The notes under the pieces are model-generated. The model had not been told where the DNA came from. It saw nothing but the letters and a program-made list of their open reading frames with translations, and did not search any database. Shown here piece after piece: positions 36,328-43,520 of a stretch of DNA of 64,000 nt; positions within the stretch are counted from its first letter, which is position 1, and each line of letters opens with the position of its first letter. Source of the stretch: Zygaena filipendulae (lineage: Eukaryota; Arthropoda; Insecta; Lepidoptera; Zygaenidae). The DNA lies in the NCBI GenBank assembly GCA_907165275.2, contig OU015675.1, positions 2,993,501 to 3,057,500 on the forward strand. The letters run 5' to 3'. A program made the translations under genes and the position numbers.

Positions 36328-36588
36328 TAACACGCACACACCGCACACGGTAACACACACACACACAGTTCATGTTTTCATAAAATACATACGATCCTGA
36401 GTTCCTCTCTATCCTGCTCATCGGTAGAAGTTTAAAGTTGTGGAATATATTGTAAATTGTAGGAATTTAGAAATTATCTTTTAAACTGTTTGCAGAGCCT
36501 CCCAGCACCGATGCTAGGCGGTGAACTGTCCCTTATACCGATAGAGCAGCTCATACAAGTGGAAGACGTCAAGCCGAGGGCTACATAA
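9429..36588 (+). CDS. ANO8: Anoctamin-8-like (TMEM16) membrane protein, 24 coding exons, 978 aa
   Basis: Coding exons: 9429-9546, 10044-10172, 16432-16561, 17060-17165, 17433-17571, 18819-18935, 19684-19790, 20266-20369, 20448-20529, 21124-21276, 22446-22563, 23507-23562, 24796-24870, 25473-25605, 26406-26605, 27700-27897, 28755-28886, 29588-29719, 29950-30086, 32240-32333, 34226-34354, 35032-35155, 35653-35783, 36496-36588. All junctions are GT-AG, every phase is compatible, and the sum is 2937 nt. The N-terminus holds the ADVVLIFP ... DSMLLWLLQKL core, then PEFGGGYKEF, DYFGVKIAMYFAWLG (first helix), AYRWGTLD, RLETKYENHLIVKIAL and the paired helices of exons 16-18. EYLEM (E596, E599) and NNAAEIRAD (E628, D632) match acidic positions of the TMEM16 Ca2+ site. 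ANO8 proteins tether ER to plasma membrane; vertebrate ones are longer. Exon 15 carries a (GGA)5 tract. The start at 9429 is the first ATG of the open frame and precedes a conserved-looking FAEFAKDKL segment. Confidence 0.92.
10044..10172 (+). CDS. ANO8: Anoctamin-8-like coding exon 2
   Basis: Acceptor TTTAACACAG and donor GTAAGC. The exon reads GRELRRRLPMAGQLGAHLMH and then HSTPTQHADVVLIFPKG, which aligns by eye with the vertebrate ANO8 segment TVPTENCDVLMTFPD just before the DxLLWLL motif of the next exon. It is too short and not ATG-initiated, so it is easily missed. It is followed by a 6.26-kb intron, the largest in the gene, packed with repeats. Confidence 0.85.
10955..12669 (+). mobile_element. 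Second head-to-tail Helitron-like array (about six units) in ANO8 intron 2
   Basis: Units start at about 10955, 11170, 11401, 11670, 11915 and 12101, each with the CTAGCTGTCCCCCGCGATTT head and the GACAAACAACGTGAC tail, in the same orientation. Adjacent units share junctions of the form ATTAGACTAGCTG. Units 2 and 4 are nearly identical over ~220 bp, and the 11401 unit has an internal partial repeat of its head. The last unit is split by a MITE (12135-12457). Similar arrays at 7277-7915 suggest repeated insertion at, or rolling-circle duplication of, one unit. Confidence 0.75.
12135..12457. mobile_element. CRE-bearing MITE nested in a Helitron-like unit, AATT target duplication
   Basis: The 323-bp insert starts GGCTACTTGAC and ends GAGAATACCC, and is flanked by AATT on both sides (12131-12134, 12458-12461). 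Removing it and one AATT restores GCGGTAATTTCGGAGTTC-like Helitron sequence exactly, so the boundaries and the 4-bp duplication are firm. The core carries two TGACGTCA palindromes about 60 bp apart and two ACACGTATTTTT / AAAATACGTGT arms. Other copies are at 21993, 32468, 34440, 45440, 52340 and 62800. Confidence 0.85.
12670..12978 (+). mobile_element. CAACGTGTTAATG MITE, right end lost, plus Helitron-like tail
   Basis: Starts CAACGTGTTAATGAATTAAC and matches 33668-33920 closely (GATACACCCC, GGAGGTGACCTATCTACG, CTGCGGGCGG). The right inverted repeat is missing; at about 12946 the sequence changes to a reverse Helitron-like end CGCGGGTGAATCCGCGGGTC then ACAGCTAG. Intact relatives at 18372-18684 and 33668-34012 have both ends. 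Confidence 0.7.
13328..14250 (+). mobile_element. Jockey-like LINE, 3' portion with reverse-transcriptase C-terminus
   Basis: The open frame 13454-14224 (preceded in frame by coding-like sequence from about 13425) encodes the thumb and C-terminal part of a non-LTR reverse transcriptase: HWFNANNLLLNRSKTKCVRF, FLGITLDAKLQWGPHI, YFHSIMSYGILLWGSA, LQKRAVRAIYKLG and the terminal YYSVKDYLND. This is the usual C-terminal signature of Jockey/CR1-type elements. Endonuclease and palm (YADD) regions are absent. 13328-13421 is a misplaced copy of 13930-14035, so the element is 5'-truncated and rearranged. It lies in ANO8 intron 2. Confidence 0.85.
14844..15890 (+). mobile_element. Second LINE 3' fragment, split by a TIR element
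   Basis: 14844-14942 repeats the LINE segment that encodes TTRLHKI ... FYNKL, with a decayed frame. 15579-15680 resumes with the segment for the YYSV-DYLND terminus and the stop. The break is filled by the TIR insert 14943-15578. After the stop, a 3' UTR includes a CTGCTGAGTTTCTTGTCAGT hairpin (CTGCTGAG...CTCAGCAG) and ends near AATAAATAGC. The region 14251-14843 between the two LINE pieces has no recognisable gene. Confidence 0.75.
14943..15578. mobile_element. 636-bp TIR element inserted in the LINE fragment
   Basis: Ends are AGGGTACTTGCATGA and TCATGCAAGTACCCT, a perfect 15-bp inverted pair. It contains three TGACGTCA/TGACGTCAT-type sites (near 15092, 15383) and a 77-codon frame (15148-15381) without recognisable domains. 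The intact LINE copy at 14130-14150 shows the target was continuous GTCAATTAATAAATT, so the insert is younger than the LINE. Superfamily unresolved because the target duplication is not clear. Confidence 0.75.
16140..16340 (+). mobile_element. Helitron-like repeat copy
   Basis: Begins CTAGCTGTCCCCTGCGGTTT, continues TTAATTTCGGAGATTCCGCG and AAATCCGTTCAGTAATTTTT, and ends in the ACAGACAGAC ... CGGCGGGAGGCTTTG variant tail seen also at 19816, 48790 and 58200. It ends 90 bases before ANO8 exon 3. Confidence 0.65.
17866..18225 (+). repeat. Interspersed repeat (CATACTCGGAAAGT family) in ANO8 intron 5
   Basis: Starts TTTCATTACTCATACTCGGA, passes GGGTTGAAAGTAACCCTTTT and TCGCTTTCAACTGACAACTG, and ends CCCCTAGGATAACAATGTAC. 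Near-identical copies occur at 40918-41272 (reverse) and twice in tandem at 47685-48605. No ORF and no obvious inverted ends, but an internal CCTAGGGGTGAAAGTAACTT palindrome is present in longer copies. Class unknown. Confidence 0.7.
18372..18684 (-). mobile_element. CAACGTGTTAATG MITE, TA-flanked, ANO8 intron 5
   Basis: Both ends are present: CAACGTGTTAATGAATTAAC on the left and AATTAATTCATTAACACGATG on the right, flanked by TA. The interior is the reverse complement of 33668-34012 (GGTCACCTCCAAACTAATGT versus ACATTAGTTTGGAGGTGACC). TA duplication with long TIRs fits a Tc1/mariner-type MITE. Confidence 0.75.
18966..19152. mobile_element. MITE with ~22-bp TIRs and ATTAT flanks, ANO8 intron 6
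   Basis: Left end GCCTGCACTACATTATCGCC and right end GGCGATAATGTAGTGCAGCC are inverted repeats with one mismatch. Sub-terminal GATCGTTGATCG and ACGATCGGCG motifs repeat inside. ATTAT occurs on each side. It lies about 25 bases after exon 6 ends. Confidence 0.7.
19215..19470 (+). repeat. tRNA-headed SINE in ANO8 intron 6
   Basis: A pol III promoter is visible: A-box-like GATTGGCGCAGTAGGT and B box GGTTCGATTCCCGG about 40 bases later. A body follows (GACTTTGTGTGATGAACAC), and the tail is CATGCCTTCTGGTGTTGCA ... GGGCGGCGGTAATCACTTAC. The same tail ends the different-headed SINE at 59505, so the tail probably comes from a shared partner LINE. A second copy of this SINE is at 47547. Confidence 0.75.
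19816..20021 (+). mobile_element. Helitron-like repeat copy, ANO8 intron 7
   Basis: CTAGCTGTCCCCCGCGGTTT and CACCCGCGATAATTTCGGAG at the head; GAACGGACAGACAGACGCGG and TTTTATAATATG at the tail. It starts 25 bases downstream of exon 7. Non-coding. Confidence 0.65.
20870..21060 (-). mobile_element. Helitron-like repeat copy in reverse, ANO8 intron 9
   Basis: Reads TACTAATATTATAAATGTGA, CTGAACGGATTTGGATGAAA, TCCGCGGGAACTCCGAAATT and ACCGCGGGTGAAACCGCGGG before ACAGCATATAG. The CCGCGG-GTGAAA-CCGCGG stem just inside the end is the clearest view of the terminal hairpin of this family. It ends 63 bases before exon 10. An older CRE-MITE half is present at 20545-20740. Confidence 0.7.
21279..21350 (+). 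repeat. (CA)n/(CG)n microsatellite beside ANO8 exon 10 donor
   Basis: CACACGCACACACGCACGCA-type sequence shades into a perfect CGCGCGCGCG run, a Z-DNA-prone tract. It starts 3 bases after the exon 10 splice donor. All overlapping minus-frame cysteine/valine-rich frames are artefacts of it. Confidence 0.9.
21550..21967. mobile_element. MITE with AGGTCCGTATTCCA ends, ANO8 intron 10
   Basis: Left end AGGTCCGTATTCCAGAAG and right end CTTTTGGAATACGGACCT pair with one bulge. The interior repeats CTTGAGTA / TACTCAAG and AATCACTTGAAACTAGTCTT twice in tandem (near 21660 and 21708). Non-coding, 418 bp. Confidence 0.75.
21993..22310. mobile_element. CRE-bearing MITE with different termini, ANO8 intron 10
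   Basis: The core (ACACGTATTTTTTC, two TGACGTCA sites, CTAAACTTTAATGC, AAAATACGTGTCTATT) is that of the 12135-12457 family. The ends, however, are ATGTGGACTAATTTT and AAAAGTAGTCCACAT rather than GGCTACTTGAC / GAATACCC. It follows the AGGTCCGTATTCC MITE by 25 bases. Confidence 0.75.
22835..22996. mobile_element. Palindromic MITE (GCACTCAGAGTCG), TTA-flanked, ANO8 intron 11
   Basis: CGGCCGCACTCAGAGTCGTT at the left and GACTCTGAGTCCAGCCG at the right, with internal GCTAATTAACATTATTTTGA and AACGTCTCTGATTGCGGCAA. Flanked by TTA. It is a shortened member of the family at 39683 and 53956. The remainder of intron 11 (22564-23506) and all of intron 12 (23563-24795) show no recognisable gene or repeat. 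Confidence 0.7.
25042..25242 (-). mobile_element. Helitron-like repeat copy, decayed, ANO8 intron 13
   Basis: TTACTAATATTATAAATGCG opens it and ACTGCGAGTGAAACCGCGAG, GAACAGCTATT closes it, matching the reverse orientation of the family. A further decayed pair (reverse 25640-25795, forward 25812-25985) lies in intron 14. Confidence 0.65.
26625..27062 (+). mobile_element. LINE 3' fragment with (CAATT)n tail, ANO8 intron 15
   Basis: The frame 26686-26895 encodes GPKLYNCLPANLKNEVSDEV ... LKNFLLTKPYYSVNEYLED, the same C-terminal signature as the Jockey-like fragment at 14160-14220. A ~150-bp 3' UTR follows, ending AATAAATAAATTCAATTCAA, a short-period tail typical of this LINE group. Confidence 0.8.
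27222..27650 (-). mobile_element. LINE 3' fragment on the minus strand, ANO8 intron 15
   Basis: On the minus strand a frame (27642-27322) reads LGTLALRRKVQLAVHYCLLL, then HKISNP ... LYVPYN, RRWHQF and LRALTLLNRV, the terminal L..RR....l..yk...g ... vP ... R....F ... l.N layout of insect non-LTR reverse transcriptases. Its tail is the (AAATA)n run at 27232-27245. Two oppositely oriented LINE ends therefore lie within 27 kb-scale intron 15. Confidence 0.7.
27908..28340 (+). repeat. 21-bp minisatellite (GGTACCTGGTG unit), ANO8 intron 16
   Basis: About eighteen to twenty tandem units of GGTACCTGGTGCGTCGTG plus TCC, with variants in which GCGTC is replaced by TTGG, CTTC or CATC. It starts about 10 bases after the exon 16 donor. 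A degenerate remnant continues at 28501-28610. The long frames on both strands are periodic artefacts of a 21-bp (multiple of three) unit. Confidence 0.92.
28908..29403. mobile_element. TIR element (TAGGGTATT), ANO8 intron 17
   Basis: TAGGGTATTTTACACC and GGTGTAATACCCTA form inverted ends with a 2-base bulge. The interior includes TTGGTGACGTCACTCCGTTA and GGAAATACGTCAAGAACTGA, echoes of the MITE at 60503. Non-coding, 496 bp. Confidence 0.65.
30912..31051. mobile_element. Fold-back MITE (ATCGTTAACGCAT), ANO8 intron 19
   Basis: CCCCTACCAAATAGCC ... CTACAATCGTTAACGCAT is mirrored by ATGCATTAACGATTGTA ... TTTGGCTAGGGG. Arms are ~45 bp with small mismatches. Related half-copies containing ATAATCGTTA(A/G)CGC occur near 29785, 40055 and 56890. 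The rest of intron 19 (30087-32239) holds only a Helitron-like remnant at 31663-31850. Confidence 0.7.
32468..32788. mobile_element. CRE-bearing MITE, AATT-flanked, ANO8 intron 20
   Basis: Reverse orientation of the family: GGGTATTTTCCAGGG at the left, GTCAAGTAGCC at the right, AATT on both sides (32464-32467, 32789-32792). Two GTGACGTCA sites remain. A fragment of the same family (34440-34680) is in intron 21. Confidence 0.8.
33325..33490 (+). mobile_element. Helitron-like repeat remnant, ANO8 intron 20
   Basis: ACTGTTCCCCGTGGTTTCAC, CGCGGGAACTCCGAAGTTCA and GACGATTGGTTGAGCCGTTA mark it. An A-rich tail with (AATAAT)n at 33005-33030 just upstream looks like a reversed retroelement end. Confidence 0.55.
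33499..34153. mobile_element. GATAAGCAATA TIR element split by a younger MITE, ANO8 intron 20
   Basis: The left end TGGACACAGATAAGCAATAG and right end TTATTGTTTTTGCTTATCGG ... CGTCCA are inverted. A complete relative is at 37876-38112. It is interrupted at 33668-34012 by the CAACGTGTTAATG MITE. The left and right pieces resume with ATAAAACGTTCT / AATAAAGCGTTCT. Confidence 0.7.
33668..34012 (+). mobile_element. Intact CAACGTGTTAATG MITE with TA target duplication
   Basis: CAACGTGTTAATGAATTAAC at the left is matched by GTTAATTCATTAACACGTTG at the right, ~28-bp TIRs, with TA on each side (33666-33667, 34013-34014). It is 345 bp and lies inside the element 33499-34153. TA duplication suggests Tc1/mariner-type transposase dependence. 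Confidence 0.82.
35032..35155 (+). CDS. ANO8: Anoctamin-8-like exon 22 with tandem splice donors
   Basis: The exon reads ELSGSVSAGGSEPDLNSVPS ... SSEDDKPKDK, part of the Ser/Asp-rich cytosolic tail. Its end is GGTAGTAAGT, giving donors at 35153 (GTAGTA) and 35156 (GTAAGT). Both keep phase, so the transcript could read K-G-R or K-G-S-R. GTAAGT is the stronger match and is used in the gene model. Confidence 0.8.
35790..36371 (+). repeat. (CA)n tracts and TAACACACACATCGCACACAG minisatellite, ANO8 intron 23
   Basis: About ten degenerate ~20-bp units (GTAACACACACATCGCACAC) are followed by two perfect (CA)n runs of roughly 80 and 60 bases, each followed by ATTAACACGCACACACCGCA. The duplicated CA-run-plus-flank block suggests a local segmental duplication. 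It starts 7 bases after exon 23 and ends about 125 bases before exon 24. Long Val/Cys or Thr/His frames on either strand are artefacts. Confidence 0.92.
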
Positions 36589-36779
36589 GGAAAAAACCGT
36601 AGATTTTAGGTTCGTCCGTGAGTACATTCTGCAGAAATTCCAAGTTGAACCTTGAGCGTTGAAGGATAATGTTAAAATTAGAAAATACTCGTTTTTATCT
36701 ATAGTCATTTTTATTTGTAAGTACTGGAGAACCAGCGTGGTATAAACGAAAATGTACTATAATTTTTTAAGTAAGTTGC

Positions 36780-36785
36780 AATAAA
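36780..36785 (+). terminator. Poly(A) signal of the anoctamin-8-like gene
   Basis: AATAAA lies 192 bases after the stop codon at 36586-36588, followed by an A-rich stretch. A second candidate, AATAAATAAATAAATAAA at about 37286, could mark a longer 3' UTR. Confidence 0.5.
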
Positions 36786-37875
36786 ATACAATGAATTGCA
36801 AGAGAAGAGAGAAAAAAAAAAACAACTTGTTTAAAATGCAGAATTTGTTGATATTTCTTTCTCAGTGCACAAATTTTTAGCAAATGTTTGAGTTTTTTAC
36901 TGGGAACTGAACCATATATTGGATTTTTCATAGAATATAGGTAGGGGACCTATTTTCATGATTCTTTTAGTCTGGGTAATTTTGGATTTTTTTTTAATTA
37001 CAGTGTAATATTGAATTGCAGAAATCGATTCCATTTTTGTTTTATAAATACTATTTGTTGAGTATTTACTATTTATGCTTATTTATTTATGCTAAAAACC
37101 GGACATAACTATCCATGTTTAGACTATAGACAGAATAGTTTGTTTCAGAATGAGTTTATTTGAGTTAGCTCGTTACCTAATGCAATGGAAGTAATGGAAC
37201 CAATGTGATGTAACAGTTGTGTGAATAAGCCTTTTCGAGGAACTGTACGTAACGTAAGTAATCCTGTAAGGATTATATGGTTTTTGAAATAAATAAATAA
37301 ATAAAAGTTACGATTAGACGATTAGATATTTCAACTCATGATCTTCCGCCATTAAAATTTTTCATCGTGAATTTTTAATTTTTTTCTATTTTGGACATTG
37401 ATATAATATACATAATATGTACTAAATCCAAGATACCTTCCCAACAAAAAGAGGGGAAGAAAGTTAAATTGACTGCTGATTCCCATTAAAGTTATCCAAC
37501 TTTAATGAACCACCCAGTTCGGTCATTGTTGCGTTTGAATAACAGCTTTATGTCATGCATGCAAGATCGAATTTGTGTTTGCTTAATGGACCTCTTTGCC
37601 TTTTGGCTTTATATTCAAATTCGATTCCACAACAATGATTTCGAATTGGATTTTTTTACAATTTTTCTTATAAATAAAAAGTAATGTTTTTTTTAATTTG
37701 GTATTTTAAATAAAGTGAATGCACGTTATTACAAAGTAATGAGATCGGTTTGGGAGGTGTTCAAAAATCTGTATTTGATTGATTTTTTTTTATGCCTAAA
37801 ATATATTCGCTTTTTTAAAAACCAAATTACATCGAACGTTTGTGATACTACAGTTGAGAGAGGTAGAGAGATAAA

Positions 37876-38112
37876 TGGACGCAGATAAGCAATAACATGT
37901 TAACCCACAAAATTAAGTTATTGATTCAGAACGATTTATTGAGAGTTAAAGAACGTTTTTTAATTATGTGTTTACCTTATTACATTGTTTAAATATGTAA
38001 CTAAATATTGAACATAAAAAGTTTGACACAAAATGGCGCTATAATTTTAAAAAAATAATTTAATCAAAATTTCTCCAGTGTGGGTTAACACACTATTGCT
38101 TATCTATGTCCA
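37876..38112. mobile_element. GATAAGCAATA TIR element, uninterrupted
   Basis: TGGACGCAGATAAGCAATAA at the left and TTGCTTATCTATGTCCA at the right, with a sub-terminal TGTTAACCCACA / TGGGTTAACACA pair. It is 237 bp and is the undisturbed relative of the split element 33499-34153. Confidence 0.7.
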
Positions 38113-39682
38113 AATATCGAGAAAATTGTAAAGTATAATATTAAAAAAAAAAACTCACAAAGTACAAATTCTGTTTGACGGTATTTCGGGCCGCAGAGCA
38201 ATATGTTTAAGCACTTTAAGTACTTTTAATATGCATACTCACAATAAAACAAAAAAAAAGCTCAAAATATCTCATTTATTTCTGCCACCGATTGTAGGTA
38301 CTTATACATATATAAATTATTATGAATAACTGCGTGTTATCTTTCACTCGGAACTTTTAATAGCAAGCTGATACAAATAGAGCAATTTTCTGACAATAAT
38401 TTGAAATTTACTTTCTTTTAATTGGAGTTGTTATAATTCTTTTTTATAGAAAGGATAAATTAGGTTAAATTTGTGACTAAAGTTGGGCTAAGTAAAACCT
38501 CAACAGCTTTAATTAACAAGCATCGGTTTTTCATCTATTAAAGCTTAAGTGAACGAAATATGTAATGCTTTTATTTTATACCTATTTGACACTTTACTAA
38601 GCTTCACTTAGCTAAACTTTGGTGGTCAACCTTAATATCTGTAGAACTTGTTATAATGGCTAGATAACTCCATATTCTCTTGTTATTTGTAGTGCCCAGT
38701 GCTCACTGACACATTTTTAAGTGAAGGATAATGATATTAAAATATTTTCATGTTAAGACATTAGGTACAGTTGAAATCTCAATTTTGATGGTCCTAAGCC
38801 TACTGCAACTTTGTTTTTGCAACTACAAAAATTACGTATCATTAAAATTTCTACTAAAAATACTAAGGTATTTTTTACTTTAAATTATAACCTTTAGATT
38901 ATTACCATGAACCAATTAAACTAATTGTTCCATGGTCCATGCTATTACCTAGTTGCCGTTGCGCCAGCGAGCGTCGGACCTTACTTACAGTATCCAACAT
39001 TTGGGGTCGTAATGGGGAAATTTTGGACATTTTTTATTTACAAAGTGTTTGGAACGCATTTCGTGACATTTAGGTAGAAAAAAATATTAACAGGTTGAAG
39101 AAATTCAAAAGTCTTCCATTATTTTTTTTTACAAAATGTTCATCGTATCATATTTGGTACTAACACTTGGTACTTAAGTAGATAAGTTAGAGATAGGTGT
39201 ATACTAAAATTAATTGTACGGACCCGATCCGTCTGGCGCAATGGCACGGTAGGGAATTTTTATGTGACGAATAAAATAAATAGGTAGGTACCTACTAGGT
39301 AGTTGAAATTTCAATGATAATGTTCTTAGTTAAAAATATGCTGCAATAACCTTAGGTACCTACGGCCATTATGATTGTAAACTATGTTTCCATATTGTAT
39401 TCGTGTGATAGGTAAATCTTGGCTGAGCATACTTACTCGACTTCAGGAATCGAAGGCAAAATAATGTAATAATAATTAGATTTAATGATTGTGTATTTCC
39501 AAAATTATAGCGTATTCGTAGGTAGATGATATTAATTTGTTAATACATCGATATACTAGATAAATGGAAGAAAAGGCAGCTATTTTTGGTTAATTTGAAT
39601 ATCTAGTTACCCAGTTATTGTAATTTAAGTTTAGGTCTGACCAGCAATTAAAACCTACAGTTTCCAAATCGACGCTAACTAA

Positions 39683-39919
39683 CCGCCGCAATCAGAGTCG
39701 ACGTTAATGATTACTTAGTTAAGTATAGATTTTTAAAACAAAACTGCCGCAATCATACAAGTTGAATAAATTAATGTTAATTGGGATTTAACTAATTAAG
39801 TTACATCTCATTAAATGCCAATTAACATTAATTTACTGAACGCGTCTGATTGTGGCAGTTTTGTTTTAAAAATCTATACTTAACTAAGTAATCGTTAAAG
39901 TCGACTCTGAGTGCGGCGG
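39683..39919. mobile_element. Near-perfect 237-bp palindromic MITE
   Basis: CCGCCGCAATCAGAGTCGAC to GTCGACTCTGAGTGCGGCGG. Arms of about 115 bp cover almost the whole element, including GATTACTTAGTTAAGTATAG and its complement. Preceded by TAA. Its sibling is at 53956-54190. The CAAGTTGAATAAA segment in the left arm is a copy-specific change. Confidence 0.85.
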
Positions 39920-40917
39920 TTAAAGTTGAAAATTGGGAAAATTAGCTTTTACAATTTTGCGGTCTGACTTTACATTGAATATTCGACATATAACCCTAAA
40001 GTAAATTGACTGCCCCTTGGCTACCCCTTAGCCGAGGTGACAATCTATATAATCGTTAGCGCTTTAGAAAATTTAAGCAACTTATTGTCATATCACTGGG
40101 TCACGAAAAATCGGACTTTTGATTGGACGATTCTTCAAGACCACCTGACATGATGATAAATTGCTTAGAAAATAGCGATAATGACTATGGATTGTCAAAT
40201 TGGTTGAAAAGGTTGTTCTCTTCTCTGTGTAACATCTTGCTCAAGAGTTGATGAGGTGTTTGTTATAAGTAGGTAACTATCGCGCTCTATCTCCGCGACT
40301 TTACTGAGTACTTAGGCTGCAAACAATCTTCAGGTTGCTGTTGATATTTCTCGTGTCCTGAGAATGTCTCAGCTCAGTGCTCAACTTTATGGATAACTCT
40401 TATGGAAGACAGTTACAGTCAAACTAGTCAATTAATCATTTTCATTACCCACACGATCTTATCCGCTTCTCAATGTTTTTGAGTTGATGTTTTTCGTGCT
40501 ATCGCATTTTAGCTCATTCTGTTAAAAAAAAATCAGTGGCTTGACATAATTCTATAAGGGATTTATTATTTTATACTTGTTGCCAGTTATATATAGATGT
40601 GTAAACTAAATGTTACGTCCATTTAAAAATTCCTACATGAAATCTTATTTTTATCTAGATTAAAGTTAGTTGAAACTTGAAAGTACCTACATATTTTGAA
40701 GAAGAAAAACAACTTGTAACGCCTAAAATCAGGCAAATGAAATTCAATTCGTAAAGTGGACAAAGATATATTATAAACAGAATAAATGTAAATTCACCCT
40801 TCTATTTTAGAAGAAAGAAGAAAACAGTGGTCGAGTCCACTGCGTGTCTCGGCCGTGACAGGACAGGGGAAACTAATAATATAACACGCATGCTATAAAA
40901 ACGTTACTCGATGTAAT

Positions 40918-41272
40918 AGTACATTGTTATCCTAGGGGAAAGTAACTTATGACTGTAACTGTTATGAAAGTAAGGGACTAAATAAGTCTTTCTCCCGAGG
41001 GTAACACTGTGCTTTTCATTACGAATGCAAGGAAAGTCAAAATAAAAATAGGAATTAGCTAAAGAAAAAAATGAGTGAATTTTATTTTACATAAATCAAC
41101 CATTAGGTGTGCTACTGGCCAGTAAGTATGCCCCCTATGACATAAAAAAAACTTGAGTTTCTGCAGTATCCAGCTGTCAGTTGAAAGTGATTCTCCTTAG
41201 GGCTGAAAAGGGTTACTTTCAACCCGCTTCTCAGGCAACTTCAGAACTACTTTCCGAGTATTAGTAATGAAA
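40918..41272 (-). repeat. CATACTCGGAAAGT-family repeat in reverse
   Basis: GTACATTGTTATCCTAGGGG at the left edge and ACTTTCCGAGTATTAGTAAT at the right are reversed relative to 17866-18225. A ~40-base piece (GTGTGCTACTGGCCAGTAAG) resembles the SINE tail and also occurs at 47850. Confidence 0.7.
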
Positions 41273-41986
41273 AATAATATTAATGTTCTTCACAAAATCA
41301 TTTTATGAATCCACCAGCAATTTTATCAAAATTTTCTTGTCCTTTTTTTCTCTGTAGGTAGGTATATTGAACATGATACAGAATGATAGGCACTAGTAAC
41401 AGTTACTTGTGTTAGTAAAAGCTTGATTCTAATAAATATTTGGCAATGTTTTGTAGCAAATGGAACCATTTGTTAGTAGGTATCTACTTAATTATTTTTA
41501 TACGAGTATTGATGACGTTGCATTTTTATTATTAGTAGAGAAATTATAAGTTTGCGAATTATTCAGTTGTTTTTTTGGTTCATCCTATGTAAGTACCTAG
41601 GCACGAGGTATGTCCTGTTTCTATCACTCTGCGATCTGCGCATTAATAATCATGCGGTGATGCAACATTACGCGAGAGAAGCAAACATCACACCAAAGAA
41701 AATAACATCACACTATCGGCCGATACCTACCTACTTGGCACTCTGCTCATTCAAACATAGTACGTAATATCTCCGATTAATGATTTTGAAGGGTATGACC
41801 GCTATACAAGGTCCATTTTCCTTTAGAACGCATCGGGTAGGTACCTAAATTGTTTGAGTGACAGTAATGTTTGAGTGATTGACTCTCAGAACAATAACAG
41901 TAGCACTGAAACATGATGTTTACTGCGCATGAACTACGTCGAGATTCGAGAGTAAAACTCGGAAATACGTGTTACATTCTCTTTAA

Positions 41987-42377
41987 GGTGCTCCCTCACT
42001 GGGAGTATTCGCGTGTAATGTAACATTAGGTATAGCTTTCAGTTGATTCCATAATGTCAGACGAAGCGGTCACTGTGCTGAGTGCGGCAATATTAATCCG
42101 ACATTGTTATTTACGTAAAAAACACAGAAGAAACGATATTGGTATCATGAATTATTTCAAAACCGGTGAAATACAAGCGGTTTGGATATTTTAGAAATAA
42201 TCAACCGACCTGGCATTGATGTTACAAGTTGTATCAAGATAGTAATATTACACATTGTATCATTACAAGGTGCGCATTGTAATGCTCGGTGCTCCTCCTT
42301 CACTGATGTAATTCTTAAATCTGTAACGTTATTTACATTAGTACATTACACGCGAATGCTTCCGGTGAGGGAGCACC
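41987..42377. mobile_element. MITE with GGTGCTCCCTCAC TIRs and TTAA target, piggyBac-like
   Basis: GGTGCTCCCTCACTGGGAG ... TTCGCGTGTAATGTA at the left is inverted as TACATTACACGCGAATG ... GGTGAGGGAGCACC at the right, flanked by TTAA on both sides (41983-41986, 42378-42381). TTAA duplication is the hallmark of piggyBac-type transposition. It is 391 bp and non-coding. Confidence 0.78.
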
Positions 42378-42463
42378 TTAAACGCAGTGAGTAGTGATTA
42401 CATTCTGAATGTATCGTACTCTTTGCTGAATGTAATCACTACCTTTTAACGGTCGTGTGTACT

Positions 42464-42636
42464 GTAGGGGGAGCACGAATTTTTTCGCTCTCGTCTAGTC
42501 GATATCGTCGTTATGTCAAAGCGTTTTTTTGTATGGAAAATGAACAACACTGGATAGGTGGCGCTGTTCATTTTCCATACAAAAAAAATGCTCGATATCG
42601 ACTAGACGAGATCGAAAAAATTCGTGCTCCCCCTAC
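42464..42636. mobile_element. Intact GTAGGGGGAGCAC palindromic MITE
   Basis: GTAGGGGGAGCACGAATTTT through GAGCACGAATT... is mirrored by AAAAAATTCGTGCTCCCCCTAC; the second arm also restores CGATATCGACTAGACGAG. The 173-bp element folds almost completely on itself, with a 26-bp central TATGGAAAATGAACAACACT / GTTCATTTTCCATA stem. Confidence 0.85.
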
Positions 42637-43520
42637 TGAATACTGATTACCATATCTTTGGATCACAGTATAAATTAGGATTTTAGGAGTTTTAGCGATG
42701 CAATCCTACCTTTTAGGAGGTCGTGCGGAACCTGAATGAACGCCCGTTATTGCTCCAAAGTGAAACTGGCTAAATTGCATTTTAAGCGAGAGTCCGTGAG
42801 AAAAAAAAGATAGTCTTTTCAGGGACGGCAAAGAAAAATTCTACACAGCCAATTCAGAGTTTTGAGATTATAGATGGGCAATCAAACCAGTTGAAACCAT
42901 TGCTTGGACTTAAACACGATGTGAACCCGGTTTAGAGTTTAAACCAACAAAAGGTTAGGCTTTTAAAGGCTTTCATCGGGTGTAAGCCCAAGCATCGGGC
43001 AAGCCTCGATTGATTGCCTTAAGTACCTATAGTACAGCTACAGTAGGTTAAAAAACATTGTAATTTATCTGTGGATAAATGACCTAAAATATAAAATGGC
43101 GCATGTTGTCATCAGAAATTGGCAGCAATTGTTAGAGTCTGAAACCGATTAAATAGTTAAAAGTTTGAATAGATACCTACTTATATGCATGAAATGTGGT
43201 GAAAAGTTTAATATTTATATCAATTCTAATTGCCAATAGCCTTATGAAATTGTTAAATCCAATAAAAACCCGTTTGTAAAGCGCCGAATTCCTGCGAGGA
43301 AAGAGCGCCATTATTCACCGAGTAACCAATACAATGCGTTTTTGCATTTATTTATTGATGAAGTTGTTTTGTGTTAATTCAATTCAGAACGATCTTTTAA
43401 TTATTAACTAAAAGTTGGTTTTCATTTATGTAAAACCAAAGAGACCTAAGTATCTAACGCGTGTTTTGTTTGATTGTTGGAAAAATTATGTGCTGAATTG
43501 GTTATATTTTTATTGATAAA

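Larger units (their letters stand above)
36800..43480. other. Intergenic region between ANO8-like and RPRD2-like genes
   Basis: No supported gene on either strand. Recognisable content is the TIR element 37876-38112, the palindromic MITE 39683-39919, the CATACTCGG repeat 40918-41272, a TTAA-flanked MITE 41987-42377 and the GTAGGGGGAGCAC MITE 42464-42636. 42880-43015 holds a short decayed inverted element (GATGGGCAATC ... GATTGCC) whose relative is at 56478-56552. The remaining sequence is AT-rich without visible features. Confidence 0.6.

Noticed and set aside
35620..36421. Several 70-270 codon frames rich in Val-Cys or Thr-His
   Set aside because: They are frames through (CA)n/(GT)n DNA; composition follows the repeat period and no start or splice context supports them.
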